This document shows positions 1 to 5,724 of a DNA stretch of 6,688 nt, piece after piece. The stretch lies in contig JAJXTB010000127.1 in NCBI GenBank assembly GCA_021784205.1, forward strand, positions 1 to 6,688, written 5' to 3'. The position numbers were made by a program, and so were the translations under genes. The notes under the pieces are model-generated. The model made no database searches. It saw nothing but the letters and a program-made list of their open reading frames with translations, and was not told where the DNA came from. Numbering within the stretch: the stretch's first letter is position 1; each line of letters starts with the position of its first letter. The DNA comes from Actinomycetes bacterium (GTDB lineage: Bacteria; Actinomycetota; Acidimicrobiia; Acidimicrobiales; RAAP-2).

Positions 1-45
1 GGGGCCCCTGGCACCATGCAGTCCGCCCGTCGTATGTTGCGGTGA
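1..45 (+). CDS. Possible 3' end of a gene entering from the left edge
   Basis: Frame 1 is open from the first base to a TGA at 43-45, giving 14 residues that end in QSARRMLR. The codons are GC-rich at the third position, as in the real genes here. The piece is too short to identify and may be chance. Frame 2 is also open from the edge (to 178), so the true reading frame, if any, is uncertain. Confidence 0.15.
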   Translation, partial: GAPGTMQSARRMLR

Positions 46-174
46 GATTTTGCACTTCGTCGGGGGAGGGACCATGACGGTCCATGGATGGTTACGACGT
101 GCGATCTCGAGGTTCGCCGCCGCTCACGGGGACTCGCAGTGGTGGCTGCATCCGGTGGTGCCGGCGCGTCGTCG

Positions 175-454
175 ATGAGCACGCGGTGGGGCTGGGGACG
201 CCTACTCCATGTCGAATCCGGGCGATACCGATACTGGAGTGACCGGGTGCAAGGTGACATCGCGATCGAGCCGTGGTCCTTTGGCACGTCGCGCTTCGCG
301 GCCGGCTCGCCCGACGGCCGAGAGTTTCGGCCGGGTCACCACGGCCGGCATGATCGTCATCGCGGGTGAGAAGTGGCGTGGCGTCGCCGATGAGAACCTC
401 AAAGAGACGCTGACGATGACGTACTCAAGAGTGGCGATCTCCTACAAGCCCTAG
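175..454 (+). pseudogene. Possible decayed Hcp-like (type VI tube protein family) gene
   Basis: Two pieces in different frames resemble the two ends of an Hcp-family tube protein. The frame-1 piece, readable from ATG 175 (or 88) to the stop at 369, contains GDIAIEPWSFGTSR. This resembles the early Hcp strand of the type 'EIDVLSWSWGxSQ'. The frame-2 piece, ending at TAG 454, finishes with ENLKETLTMTYSRVAISYKP, resembling the last Hcp strand of the type 'TExLTLNFxKIEFxYxP'. In intact Hcp (about 160 residues) these strands lie roughly 100 residues apart; here there are only about 60 codons and a frame change. That suggests internal deletion plus frameshift. No other type VI component is in the window. 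The assignment rests on remembered family patterns, and chance resemblance is possible. A short frame-2 ORF (74-178) with a GGGAGG-like site lies just upstream and overlaps the ATG at 175. Confidence 0.32.
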
Positions 455-486
455 GCAGAGCTCCCGCCATTTCCTAGAGTGGCGAG

Positions 487-975
487 GTGAGCAACGCCAC
501 GTCCTCGGATGAGACCTTCATGGCGATCGCACTCGCCGCGGCACGCGCGGCCGCGACCCACAACGACGTGCCGATCGGCTGTGTCGTGGTGGTCGGTGAC
601 GAAGTCGTGGCGACGGGGGAGAACCGGCGTGAAGTCGACGCCGATCCTACGGCGCACGCCGAGATAGTGGCGCTACGCGCGGCCGCCGAGGCCCGGGGCC
701 GCTGGCGCCTCGAGGACGCCACCGTCTACGTAAGCGTCGAGCCGTGCGTGATGTGCGCGGGGGCTCTGCTGAACGCGCGCGTGGCGCGCGTCGTGATCGG
801 CGTCCTCGACGAGAAGGCTGGCGCAGTGGGCTCTCGCTACAACGTCCTCGCCGATCCTCGGCTCTTGCACGAGGTGCCGGTCACTTACGACGTCGAGGCC
901 GAGGCGTCGGTTGCTCTCCTGCGCGAGTTCTTCGCGGCTCGTCGAGGCGCGGATCCGCATGTGGACGACGACTAA
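487..975 (+). CDS. tadA: tRNA-specific adenosine deaminase TadA
   Basis: This zinc enzyme deaminates the wobble adenosine A34 to inosine in tRNA-Arg(ACG), letting one tRNA read several CGN codons; it acts in the cytoplasm. The 162-residue product has the full cytidine-deaminase-fold signature: TAHAE with zinc ligand H57 and catalytic proton shuttle E59, then EPCVMC with zinc ligands C87 and C90. The downstream DEKAGAVGS segment is also typical of TadA. Length matches the family (about 150-170). The start is GTG at 487. The in-frame ATG at 520 would remove the first eleven residues, including the DETFM segment that aligns with the N-terminal helix of known TadA proteins, so 487 is preferred although its ribosome-binding site is weak. 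The tail ends in a short acidic run. The gene is followed 12 bases later by a strong hairpin and appears to be transcribed alone. Identification is secure. Confidence 0.96.
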   Translation: MSNATSSDETFMAIALAAARAAATHNDVPIGCVVVVGDEVVATGENRREVDADPTAHAEIVALRAAAEARGRWRLEDATVYVSVEPCVMCAGALLNARVARVVIGVLDEKAGAVGSRYNVLADPRLLHEVPVTYDVEAEASVALLREFFAARRGADPHVDDD

Positions 976-987
976 ACGGACACGACT

Positions 988-1027
988 ACGGCCGGCCGTT
1001 GGACTTCGTGGTCCAACGGCCGGCCGT
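988..1027. terminator. Perfect 17-bp inverted repeat, likely bidirectional terminator
   Basis: Bases 988-1004 and 1011-1027 are exact reverse complements (ACGGCCGGCCGTTGGAC arm) around a 6-base loop. The repeat lies between two convergent genes: 12 bases after the tadA stop and 15 bases after the stop of the minus-strand gene ending at 1043. No T-tract follows on either strand, which is common for terminators in high-GC actinobacteria. Position and symmetry support a shared terminator. Confidence 0.8.
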
Positions 1028-1042
1028 TGAGTGATCGGTTAA

Positions 1043-1414
1043 CTACGCCGAGACGGACGTGGCGAGGATCACCGACGTGGACTTGCCGACGTAGTGCCCG
1101 GTTACCGTGACGATGGCGCCCTTGGTGATCGAGGCAGCGTGACCCTTGGTGAACTTTGCCGCCTTGAAGTCGACGCGGTACGTCTTGGCGCCGTCCTTGA
1201 ACCAGAAGATGTCCTTCGACGCCTCGGTCTTGACTACGGCGCCGCGCAGCGTGACGACGGCGCTCTTGGTGGCCGTCGGGTGAGTCGTCTTCGTCTTCGC
1301 GTGGGTGGCGGTCGTGGTGGTCGTCGCGCCCGCCGTTGCCGTCAGGGCCGCCGCGCCGAGCGTTCCGACTGAGAGGACCGCGGGAAGAATGATCTTGGCA
1401 ATCTTGGTGTTCAT
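1043..1414 (-). CDS. Small secreted Thr-rich protein with OB-like domain
   Basis: The product is 123 residues and exported. Residues 1-30 form a classic Sec signal peptide: MNTKIAK start, hydrophobic core IILPAVLSVGTLGAAAL, then a small-residue cleavage region near TATAGA. Residues 31-51 are a Thr/Lys/His-rich low-complexity linker. Residues 52-123 look like a compact all-beta domain beginning VVTLRGAVVKTEASKDIFWF, with later strands KTYRVDF, AIVTVTGHYV and SVILATSV. This pattern recalls small bacterial OB-fold or DUF5666-like domains, but the family is not certain. There are no cysteines. The start at 1414 is chosen because AGGAG lies about 8 bases upstream and the signal peptide begins there; a start at 1537 would add 41 residues ahead of the signal. 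It lies downstream of the sensor kinase on the same strand with a 180-base gap, so it probably has its own promoter. It may be a target of that system. Function unknown. Confidence 0.8.
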   Translation of the reverse strand: MNTKIAKIILPAVLSVGTLGAAALTATAGATTTTTATHAKTKTTHPTATKSAVVTLRGAVVKTEASKDIFWFKDGAKTYRVDFKAAKFTKGHAASITKGAIVTVTGHYVGKSTSVILATSVSA

Positions 1415-1594
1415 GGTGGTGTTCTCCTGTTTGGATAGGGTGACTGACCTCCACCCGACCCTCCGCGGTGGGGTCGAAGTGGACGTCAGATCAACGGTAA
1501 CGATGGTGTCGGCGCGCTCGCCGTCACGTACGTCCAAGAATTGGTAAAGGTTGGCCCGCGCGAGCGGTCCTTCACGATCCTTTTACGCTTTTCT
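1415..1594. other. Intergenic region between sensor kinase and secreted protein gene
   Basis: These 180 bases separate two minus-strand genes and should hold the 3' end of the kinase transcript and the promoter of the secreted protein. Visible items are the AGGAG ribosome-binding site (about 1423-1427), an imperfect hairpin at 1553-1570, a short dyad CCAA-GAA-TTGG at 1533-1543 and the palindrome ACGTACGT at 1526-1533. A TACCGT hexamer on the minus strand could be a -10 box, but no convincing -35 box accompanies it. No coding potential of its own was recognised. Confidence 0.4.
1553..1570 (-). terminator. Weak hairpin after the sensor kinase gene
   Basis: GGCCCGC (1553-1559) and GCGGTCC (1564-1570) pair with one mismatch around a GCGA loop, 24 bases past the kinase stop. 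No T-run follows on the minus strand. It could be a weak terminator or simply a GC-rich dyad. Confidence 0.3.
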
Positions 1595-3013
1595 TCAACA
1601 CAACTCATCGAACGAGGCGCCGTCGATGCTCGCGCTGACGTTCGGGCTGACGCGACGTAGCGTCACCGTGGCGTCGACACCTCCGCCGGGGGACTCGCGC
1701 AACTCGATACCGCCGCCCGAAAGCCGCACGAGCTGCTCGGCGATGGCGAGGCCGAGCCCCGAACCTTCCGCGGTGTTCTCGCGCGCGCGCCAGAAGCGTC
1801 GAAGGGCGAGACGTCGGTCCGTCGGACTCATGCCGACACCGTTGTCGATGACGTGGACTTCGGCGTGCTCATCGGCGAGGAGCGTGTCGACCATGATGCG
1901 ACCGCCGGAGGGTGTCGCGTCAAAGGCGTTGGCGAGCAGATTGTCGATGACCTGTTCCATCACCCCGTCGATCGCGAGGGCGCCGAGCTCGTGGCTCCCC
2001 GACGAATTCAGGGTGATGCCGTGTTCGGCGGCGAGTGGTCGCCAGTAGTCGACGCGCGAGCGGGCAATCGTGGCCAGGTCGATGACGGACAGGATCGCGG
2101 GCCGAGACTCATTGCGGGCGAGCTCGAGGAGGGACTCGACGAGGCGTCGCAACCGGCTGAGCTCGGACAGTACCGGGATGAAGTCGTCGGGGCCGGTCTT
2201 GCCGCCGTACTGGAGGTTCTCGAGGTGCAGCTGCAGGGCGGTCAGGGGGGTGCGCAGTTGGTGCGAAGCGTCCTCGACGAACGTCGTCTGGGCCTCGAGC
2301 AGGTCGACGAGTCGCGCGGACATGGCGTTGATCGACTCGGCGAGGCGCCGCAATTCCGGAGGACCCTCGTCGACCGGGGCGCGGATGCGCAACTCGCCGG
2401 CGCCAATTGCTTCGACCGCCCGGCCGATCCGCCGCAGCGGACGAGTCAGCGAGGTTGAGATGAGGAACCCGAAGCCGACGGCCGCCAGCAGCATCATGAG
2501 CCCGTAGAGCGCGAGGTTACGCCAGTTACCGTGTACGGCCCTCGTCACGATGGTCACCGGAAACGTGACGACGAGCACCGCCTGGTCGATCCGCGCGGCG
2601 TCTGACCTGTCGTGGGGCAAGCGCATCGCCACGTAGTACTGGGCGCCTTCGACGGATGAGCGCGGGATCACTCCCGAGAGCGGGGTCGCTCCGACGCGGT
2701 GCGCTAATTGCGCGATCTCCTCGTCGACCGCCTGGCGCTGCTTGCTCGCTATCAGCGTGCGGCCCTCTCGCAGCACCAGGATCTGGCGCTTGGTCGCGTG
2801 CGAGTACGTATCGGAGAACCTGATCGCCGCCTTCAGGTGACCGCGTCCGATGTCGTTGGACAGGACGGCGGCCAGGGCCTGCGTGTCGCGACGCAGTGCG
2901 GATAGGGTCGACGAGTTGGCGTTCGAGTTCAGCGTGTAGCCGACCGGGATGACGAGCAGCACCATCGCCACCACCGCGAAGAGGATGAATCCGGCGAGGA
3001 GCCGACGCCTCAC
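1595..3013 (-). CDS. Two-component sensor histidine kinase
   Basis: This 472-residue membrane kinase probably phosphorylates the response regulator encoded immediately before it. Order of parts: transmembrane helix about 6-28; extracytoplasmic sensor region about 29-163; second transmembrane helix about 166-188; HAMP linker from SLTRPLRRIGRAVEAI (188-203) to about 240; HisKA dimerisation domain with H-box FVEDASHQLRTPLTAL and phospho-acceptor H251; then the HATPase_c domain with N-box EQVIDNLLANAFDA (353-366), G1 box VIDNGVGM (388-395), F-box RFWRAR and G2 box GSGLGLAI (417-424). All catalytic boxes are intact. The sensor region has no recognised ligand domain, so the signal is unknown. The GTG start at 3013 overlaps the regulator stop as GTGA, which fits translational coupling. 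Overall architecture resembles small OmpR-partner kinases of the QseC/TctE/PrrB type. A short Ser/Asp-containing tail follows the ATPase domain and ends in Cys. Confidence 0.95.
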   Translation of the reverse strand: MRRRLLAGFILFAVVAMVLLVIPVGYTLNSNANSSTLSALRRDTQALAAVLSNDIGRGHLKAAIRFSDTYSHATKRQILVLREGRTLIASKQRQAVDEEIAQLAHRVGATPLSGVIPRSSVEGAQYYVAMRLPHDRSDAARIDQAVLVVTFPVTIVTRAVHGNWRNLALYGLMMLLAAVGFGFLISTSLTRPLRRIGRAVEAIGAGELRIRAPVDEGPPELRRLAESINAMSARLVDLLEAQTTFVEDASHQLRTPLTALQLHLENLQYGGKTGPDDFIPVLSELSRLRRLVESLLELARNESRPAILSVIDLATIARSRVDYWRPLAAEHGITLNSSGSHELGALAIDGVMEQVIDNLLANAFDATPSGGRIMVDTLLADEHAEVHVIDNGVGMSPTDRRLALRRFWRARENTAEGSGLGLAIAEQLVRLSGGGIELRESPGGGVDATVTLRRVSPNVSASIDGASFDELC

Positions 3014-3669
3014 GGTGTCAGGGCCAATCGGAATCCGATTCCCCTATGGGTTTCGATGGCCTCGGCCAGGCCCAGCTTTCGTCGCAGAGAGGCCACGTGG
3101 ACGTCGATCATCTTGGTCGAGCCGAACCAGTTGGGTCCCCATAGTTCGTCGAGCAGTTCTTGTCGGGTCACGACCGCGCCCGGGTCGCGCGCCAGCAGGT
3201 CAAGGATCCCGTACTCCTTGGGGGTGCAGGCGATCTCGGCGCCGTCGACCGTGATCGTGCGGGTACGACGATCGATAGTGATCGGACCGACTTGTTGGAC
3301 CTTGCTCTCGGCGTCGGTTCCCGACGTGCGCCGAGTGACGGCGTTGATGCGCGCCACCAGCTCGCGAAAGCCGAAGGGCTTGACCACGTAGTCGTCCGCG
3401 CCTAGGTCGAGACCGGCGATGCGATCGTGTTCCGCACCGCGCGCGGTCACCATGATGATGGGCGCCGAAGAGGCTGCCCGCAGGTCCTCGAAGAGCTCGA
3501 TGCCGTCGCGATCGGGCAGCCCGAGATCGAGGAGGATGAAGTCGGTGGGCAGGCTACGCAGGGCTTCGGCCCCGGTGGCCACGCGCACGGGCGTGAAGCC
3601 CTCGCGCGTGAGCCCGGTCACGATCGCCGAGGCGATGGCCTCGTCGTCTTCGATGACCAGAACGCGCAC
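3010..3669 (-). CDS. OmpR/PhoB-family response regulator
   Basis: This 219-residue cytoplasmic transcription factor is activated by the adjacent kinase. The receiver domain (1-113) has the acidic pocket D8/D9, phospho-acceptor D48 in ILLDLGLPD, switch residue T75 in MVTAR and conserved K97 in DDYVVKPFG. The DNA-binding winged-helix domain spans about 128-217: TPKEYGILDLLARDPG, then VVTRQELLDELWG, recognition-helix region MIDVHVASLRRKL and the wing ETHRGIGFRL. All signature residues are present, so it should be active. The start is GTG at 3669; an ATG 5 bases upstream (3676) is out of frame. No well-spaced Shine-Dalgarno is seen, and a CATAAT-like -10 hexamer lies 5 bases before the GTG, so leaderless translation is possible. 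The gene overlaps the kinase by 4 bp and begins 51 bases after the reductase stop. Confidence 0.95.
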   Translation of the reverse strand: MRVLVIEDDEAIASAIVTGLTREGFTPVRVATGAEALRSLPTDFILLDLGLPDRDGIELFEDLRAASSAPIIMVTARGAEHDRIAGLDLGADDYVVKPFGFRELVARINAVTRRTSGTDAESKVQQVGPITIDRRTRTITVDGAEIACTPKEYGILDLLARDPGAVVTRQELLDELWGPNWFGSTKMIDVHVASLRRKLGLAEAIETHRGIGFRLALTP

Positions 3670-3720
3670 GCCTCATTATGGTGCCACCGCGTGCAAGCGG
3701 TGCACTCGCCCAGAAGGCGG
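3670..3720 (-). promoter_or_regulatory. Hairpin and possible -10 box between reductase and regulator genes
   Basis: GTGCCACCGC (3681-3690) pairs with GCGGTGCAC (3697-3705), with one bulged base and a 6-base loop. It begins 15 bases past the reductase stop and could terminate that transcript or act as an operator. Just beyond it on the minus strand, CATAAT lies so close to the GTG start of the response regulator that a transcript from it would be nearly leaderless. No -35 box is visible. Both readings are inference. Confidence 0.3.
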
Positions 3721-4944
3721 TTAGCGGCTCGCCTCCACCAGCGACTCGAGGTAGTAGCGGATCTGGATGGCGACGGCCGCTCCTTCACCGACGGCCGATG
3801 CCAGTTGCTTAGTCGAACCCGCGCGCACGTCTCCCGCGGCGAAGATGCCCGGCACGCTCGTTGCGAAGTCGTGATCAGTCACGAGGAATCCGCGTTCTTC
3901 AGTGGCGAGCGAACCGTTGAGAAAGCCGGTGTTGGGATCCAGACCCACGAAGACGAACGCGCCGGCGGTCTCGAGCCGTTCACTCTGGCCATCGCGCTCG
4001 ACGACGATCGCCGCGAGGGAACCGTCGTCGTCGGCGTCAAAAGAGGTCACCGTTGCGCCCAGGACGACGGACATGCGGGGGTGGTTGGCGACCTTGTCCT
4101 GGAGGAGCCGGCTCGCAGTGAGCTGTGGAGCCCCTTGGAGGATCGTCACGTGATCAGCGAATTGGGTGAGGAAGAGTCCCTCCTCTAAGCCGCTGTTGCC
4201 ACCGCCGATCACCGTGAGCTCGTTCGCCCCGCGGTAGAAGGGGCCGTCGCAGGTCGCGCAGAAGTGGATGCCCGCACCGATCAGTTCGGCTTCACCCTCA
4301 GCGCCAGTACGACGATACGTCGAGCCCGTCGCGACCAAGACGGCCGGGGCGCGCACGCTCGCTCCCGTAGAAAGATCCACGCGGATCATCGCCCCGTCGC
4401 GCTCGACGCCGGACACGGCGACCGCGGACAGGATCTCGACGCCGTAGCGCTCGGCCTGGCGGGTCATGCGCTCGGCCAACTCGGCGCCGCCTACTCCCTC
4501 GGGGAATCCGGGGTAGTTGTCGAAGCGCTCGGTCACCGCGGCCTGGCCGCCGGGGGCGGAGCGCTCGACGATGAGGGCCCGCAGGTTCTCGCGCGCGGCG
4601 TAGATCGCCGTGGTCAGTCCGGTGGGCCCGCCGCCGATGATTACGAGGTCGTATTCGCTCTGGGCCGCTGCGCGACTGAGTCCGACGCGCTCGGCCAACT
4701 CGTCGTCGGAGGGTTCGGCGAGGAACGAGCCGTCGGGAAAGACGATCGTCGGGATGATGCGCTTGCCGGCGTTTCGACTCTCGACCTCGGCGACCTGTTC
4801 GGGGTGCTCTTCGAGGTCGATCCAGGTGAAGGGGATGCGGTGCGTCGTGAGGAACTGCTTGGAGCGTCGACAGTCGGGGCACCACGGCGCGCCGTAGACG
4901 ACGAGTTCCTGGTCAGATTGGCTGGACTGCTCGGTCGTGCCCAC
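3721..4944 (-). CDS. Mycoredoxin-like/thioredoxin-reductase-like fusion flavoprotein
   Basis: This 407-residue protein joins two redox modules. Residues about 12-90 are a glutaredoxin-fold domain closest by eye to actinobacterial mycoredoxin: APWCPDC with C22/C25, cis-Pro segment KRIIPTIVFPDGS and PSDDELAERVGL. Residues about 97-405 are a low-molecular-weight thioredoxin-reductase-like flavoprotein: FAD motif GGGPTG (104-109), APGGQ, the redox-active pair C229-A-T-C232, nucleotide motif GGGNSG (247-252) and C-terminal FAD motif AAGDVRAGSTKQLASAVGEG. Electrons probably pass from a reduced nucleotide through FAD and the CATC pair to the fused CPDC domain, and then to thiol substrates (inference). 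After GGGNSG, the usual HRRxxxR that binds the NADPH 2'-phosphate is absent; the strand reads VTILQGAPQLTASR. Cofactor preference may therefore differ. The start is GTG 4944, with AAGGGGG about 6 bases upstream. The stop is TAA. It is probably its own transcription unit between hsp20 and the two-component pair. Confidence 0.92.
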   Translation of the reverse strand: MGTTEQSSQSDQELVVYGAPWCPDCRRSKQFLTTHRIPFTWIDLEEHPEQVAEVESRNAGKRIIPTIVFPDGSFLAEPSDDELAERVGLSRAAAQSEYDLVIIGGGPTGLTTAIYAARENLRALIVERSAPGGQAAVTERFDNYPGFPEGVGGAELAERMTRQAERYGVEILSAVAVSGVERDGAMIRVDLSTGASVRAPAVLVATGSTYRRTGAEGEAELIGAGIHFCATCDGPFYRGANELTVIGGGNSGLEEGLFLTQFADHVTILQGAPQLTASRLLQDKVANHPRMSVVLGATVTSFDADDDGSLAAIVVERDGQSERLETAGAFVFVGLDPNTGFLNGSLATEERGFLVTDHDFATSVPGIFAAGDVRAGSTKQLASAVGEGAAVAIQIRYYLESLVEASR

Positions 4945-4968
4945 AGTTTCCCCCTTGCTACATCTTCG

Positions 4969-4974
4969 AGGGTA
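4969..4974 (-). promoter_or_regulatory. Candidate -10 box for the fusion reductase gene
   Basis: On the minus strand this hexamer reads TACCCT, fitting the TAnnnT pattern of actinobacterial -10 boxes, and lies 24 bases before the GTG start. No good -35 box is seen, so this is a weak call. Confidence 0.2.
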
Positions 4975-4994
4975 TCGGTCGGGCGGAGACGACT

Positions 4995-5028
4995 CGGGCG
5001 AGGCGGGTCGTCAGACCCGCCTCGCCCG
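4995..5028 (-). terminator. Perfect 15-bp hairpin after hsp20
   Basis: CGGGCGAGGCGGGTC (4995-5009) and its exact reverse complement (5014-5028) flank a 4-base loop, 10 bases past the hsp20 stop on the minus strand. There is no T-tract. It should isolate the heat-shock transcript from the reductase gene downstream. Confidence 0.8.
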
Positions 5029-5038
5029 TTGGATCGCG

Positions 5039-5479
5039 TTACACGCTGAGAGCTGACATCGCCGAGTCGTGACGCACTTCGATACGCCGCGGCTTGGCCT
5101 CCTCGGCGACGGGGATGGACAGGGTGAGGACGCCGTCGGCGTAGTGGGCGTCGATCTTCGTGGTGTCCAGGTTGTCGCCGAGAAGGATCTGACGGCTAAA
5201 CGTGCCGTGCGCGCGCTCGGCCACGAGCGCCTCGACACCGTCGGAGACGAGTGGCGCCTTGCGGTCGGCCTTGACGATCAACGTGTTGTTGTCGACCGTG
5301 AGCTCGATCGACTCGGCGTCGACGCCGGGCAGGTCGAACTGCACGAGGAACTGGTCCTCTTTGCGGTACGCGTCCATCGGCATTGTGAGCAGCGTGGTTC
5401 GACGCGTGGTCTCTCCCATCATCTGCTGGAAGAGGCGGTCGAAGTCACGGAATGGTTCGGAACGAACAAGAAGCGGCAT
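5039..5479 (-). CDS. Small heat-shock protein, Hsp20/alpha-crystallin family
   Basis: This is an ATP-independent holdase chaperone that binds unfolding cytoplasmic proteins and keeps them refoldable. The 146-residue length is typical. The N-terminal arm has the pattern PFRDFDRLFQQMM. The alpha-crystallin domain spans about 34-125, with the family signatures MDAYRKEDQFLVQFDLPGVD (35-54) and the A-x3-G-V-L-T-L-type strand DGVLTLSIPV (115-124). The tail contains RRIEV (131-135), which fits the C-terminal I-x-I/V motif used in oligomer assembly. The ATG at 5479 is preceded by an excellent AAGGAGGT Shine-Dalgarno 6 bases away. Upstream, a CIRCE operator and an extended -10 box point to HrcA repression and heat induction. 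It appears monocistronic, closed by a strong hairpin. Close relatives are actinobacterial Hsp18/HspX-like proteins; the family is certain, the subtype is not. Confidence 0.96.
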   Translation of the reverse strand: MPLLVRSEPFRDFDRLFQQMMGETTRRTTLLTMPMDAYRKEDQFLVQFDLPGVDAESIELTVDNNTLIVKADRKAPLVSDGVEALVAERAHGTFSRQILLGDNLDTTKIDAHYADGVLTLSIPVAEEAKPRRIEVRHDSAMSALSV

Positions 5480-5524
5480 TGCCGTACCTCCTTACTTCAC
5501 ATCAGTTTGCGTCCCCTGAGTTAG

Positions 5525-5551
5525 TTAGCACTCAAGGGCTCCGAGTGCCAA
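5525..5551. promoter_or_regulatory. CIRCE operator (HrcA-binding site) of hsp20
   Basis: The sequence TTAGCACTC (5525-5533), a 9-base spacer and GAGTGCCAA (5543-5551) match the classical CIRCE element TTAGCACTC-N9-GAGTGCTAA with a single change in the right arm. The spacer length is exact. It begins at the hsp20 -10 box and covers the expected start of transcription, the usual position for HrcA repression. The hrcA gene itself is not in the window. Confidence 0.93.
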
Positions 5552-5558
5552 TATACCA
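5550..5558 (-). promoter_or_regulatory. Extended -10 promoter element of hsp20
   Basis: Read on the minus strand, these bases are TGG followed by TATATT, matching the extended -10 pattern TGn-TATAAT. Transcription would start inside the CIRCE element and leave a leader of roughly 65 bases before the ATG. The -35 region is poor, as is common with extended -10 promoters. Confidence 0.65.
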
Positions 5559-5577
5559 GGTGGAGGAGGAGTTAATC

Positions 5578-5640
5578 TTGGAATTTCCTAAGAACTCGGA
5601 GGCCCCGCGGTCTCCGCTGCCGTCTACCTGGGCTGAATGA
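5578..5640 (+). CDS. Possible 20-residue leader ORF
   Basis: A GGAGGAGGAG run (5562-5571) sits 6 bases before a TTG codon at 5578, which opens 20 codons to a TGA at 5638-5640. The predicted peptide is MEFPKNSEAPRSPLPSTWAE. The strong ribosome-binding-like run is the only support. It lies opposite the hsp20 promoter region and about 85 bases before the methyltransferase start. It may be chance, and no known leader peptide is recognised. Confidence 0.15.
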   Translation: MEFPKNSEAPRSPLPSTWAE

Positions 5641-5724
5641 GAGCTCGACACGGCACTCGCCGGCGAGTCAATTCGCTGCTACGTTGGCGGGCGCCGGTAA
5701 CGGCGTGTGACGTGGGGGGGCACT
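5641..5724 (+). promoter_or_regulatory. Upstream region of the methyltransferase gene, with 14-bp palindrome
   Basis: ACTCGCCGGCGAGT at 5655-5668 is a perfect 14-bp palindrome. It is followed by TACGTT (5680-5685), a possible -10 box, and by a G-run just before the ATG at 5725. The palindrome would overlap the -35 region of that promoter, so it could be an operator for a dimeric regulator. No regulator gene lies beside it. Confidence 0.3.

Noticed and set aside
972..1454. Minus-strand open frame of 160 codons over the secreted-protein gene
   Set aside because: Reads through the terminator hairpin and gives His/Arg-rich sequence; the overlapping frame has a signal peptide, ribosome-binding site and a plausible folded domain.
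1853..2458. Plus-strand open frame of 201 codons opposite the kinase
   Set aside because: Antisense of conserved HATPase and HisKA boxes, which are clearly coding on the other strand.
3427..4188. Plus-strand open frame of 253 codons across the regulator and reductase genes
   Set aside because: Antisense to two well-identified genes, with no recognisable domain and composition like other shadow frames.
4264..5049. Plus-strand open frame of 261 codons
   Set aside because: Runs opposite the fusion reductase and across its terminator-bearing gap; no domain seen.
5655..5668. Second CIRCE-like site (GCACTC...GAGT)
   Set aside because: The half-sites are separated by 6 rather than 9 bases and the outer bases do not match.
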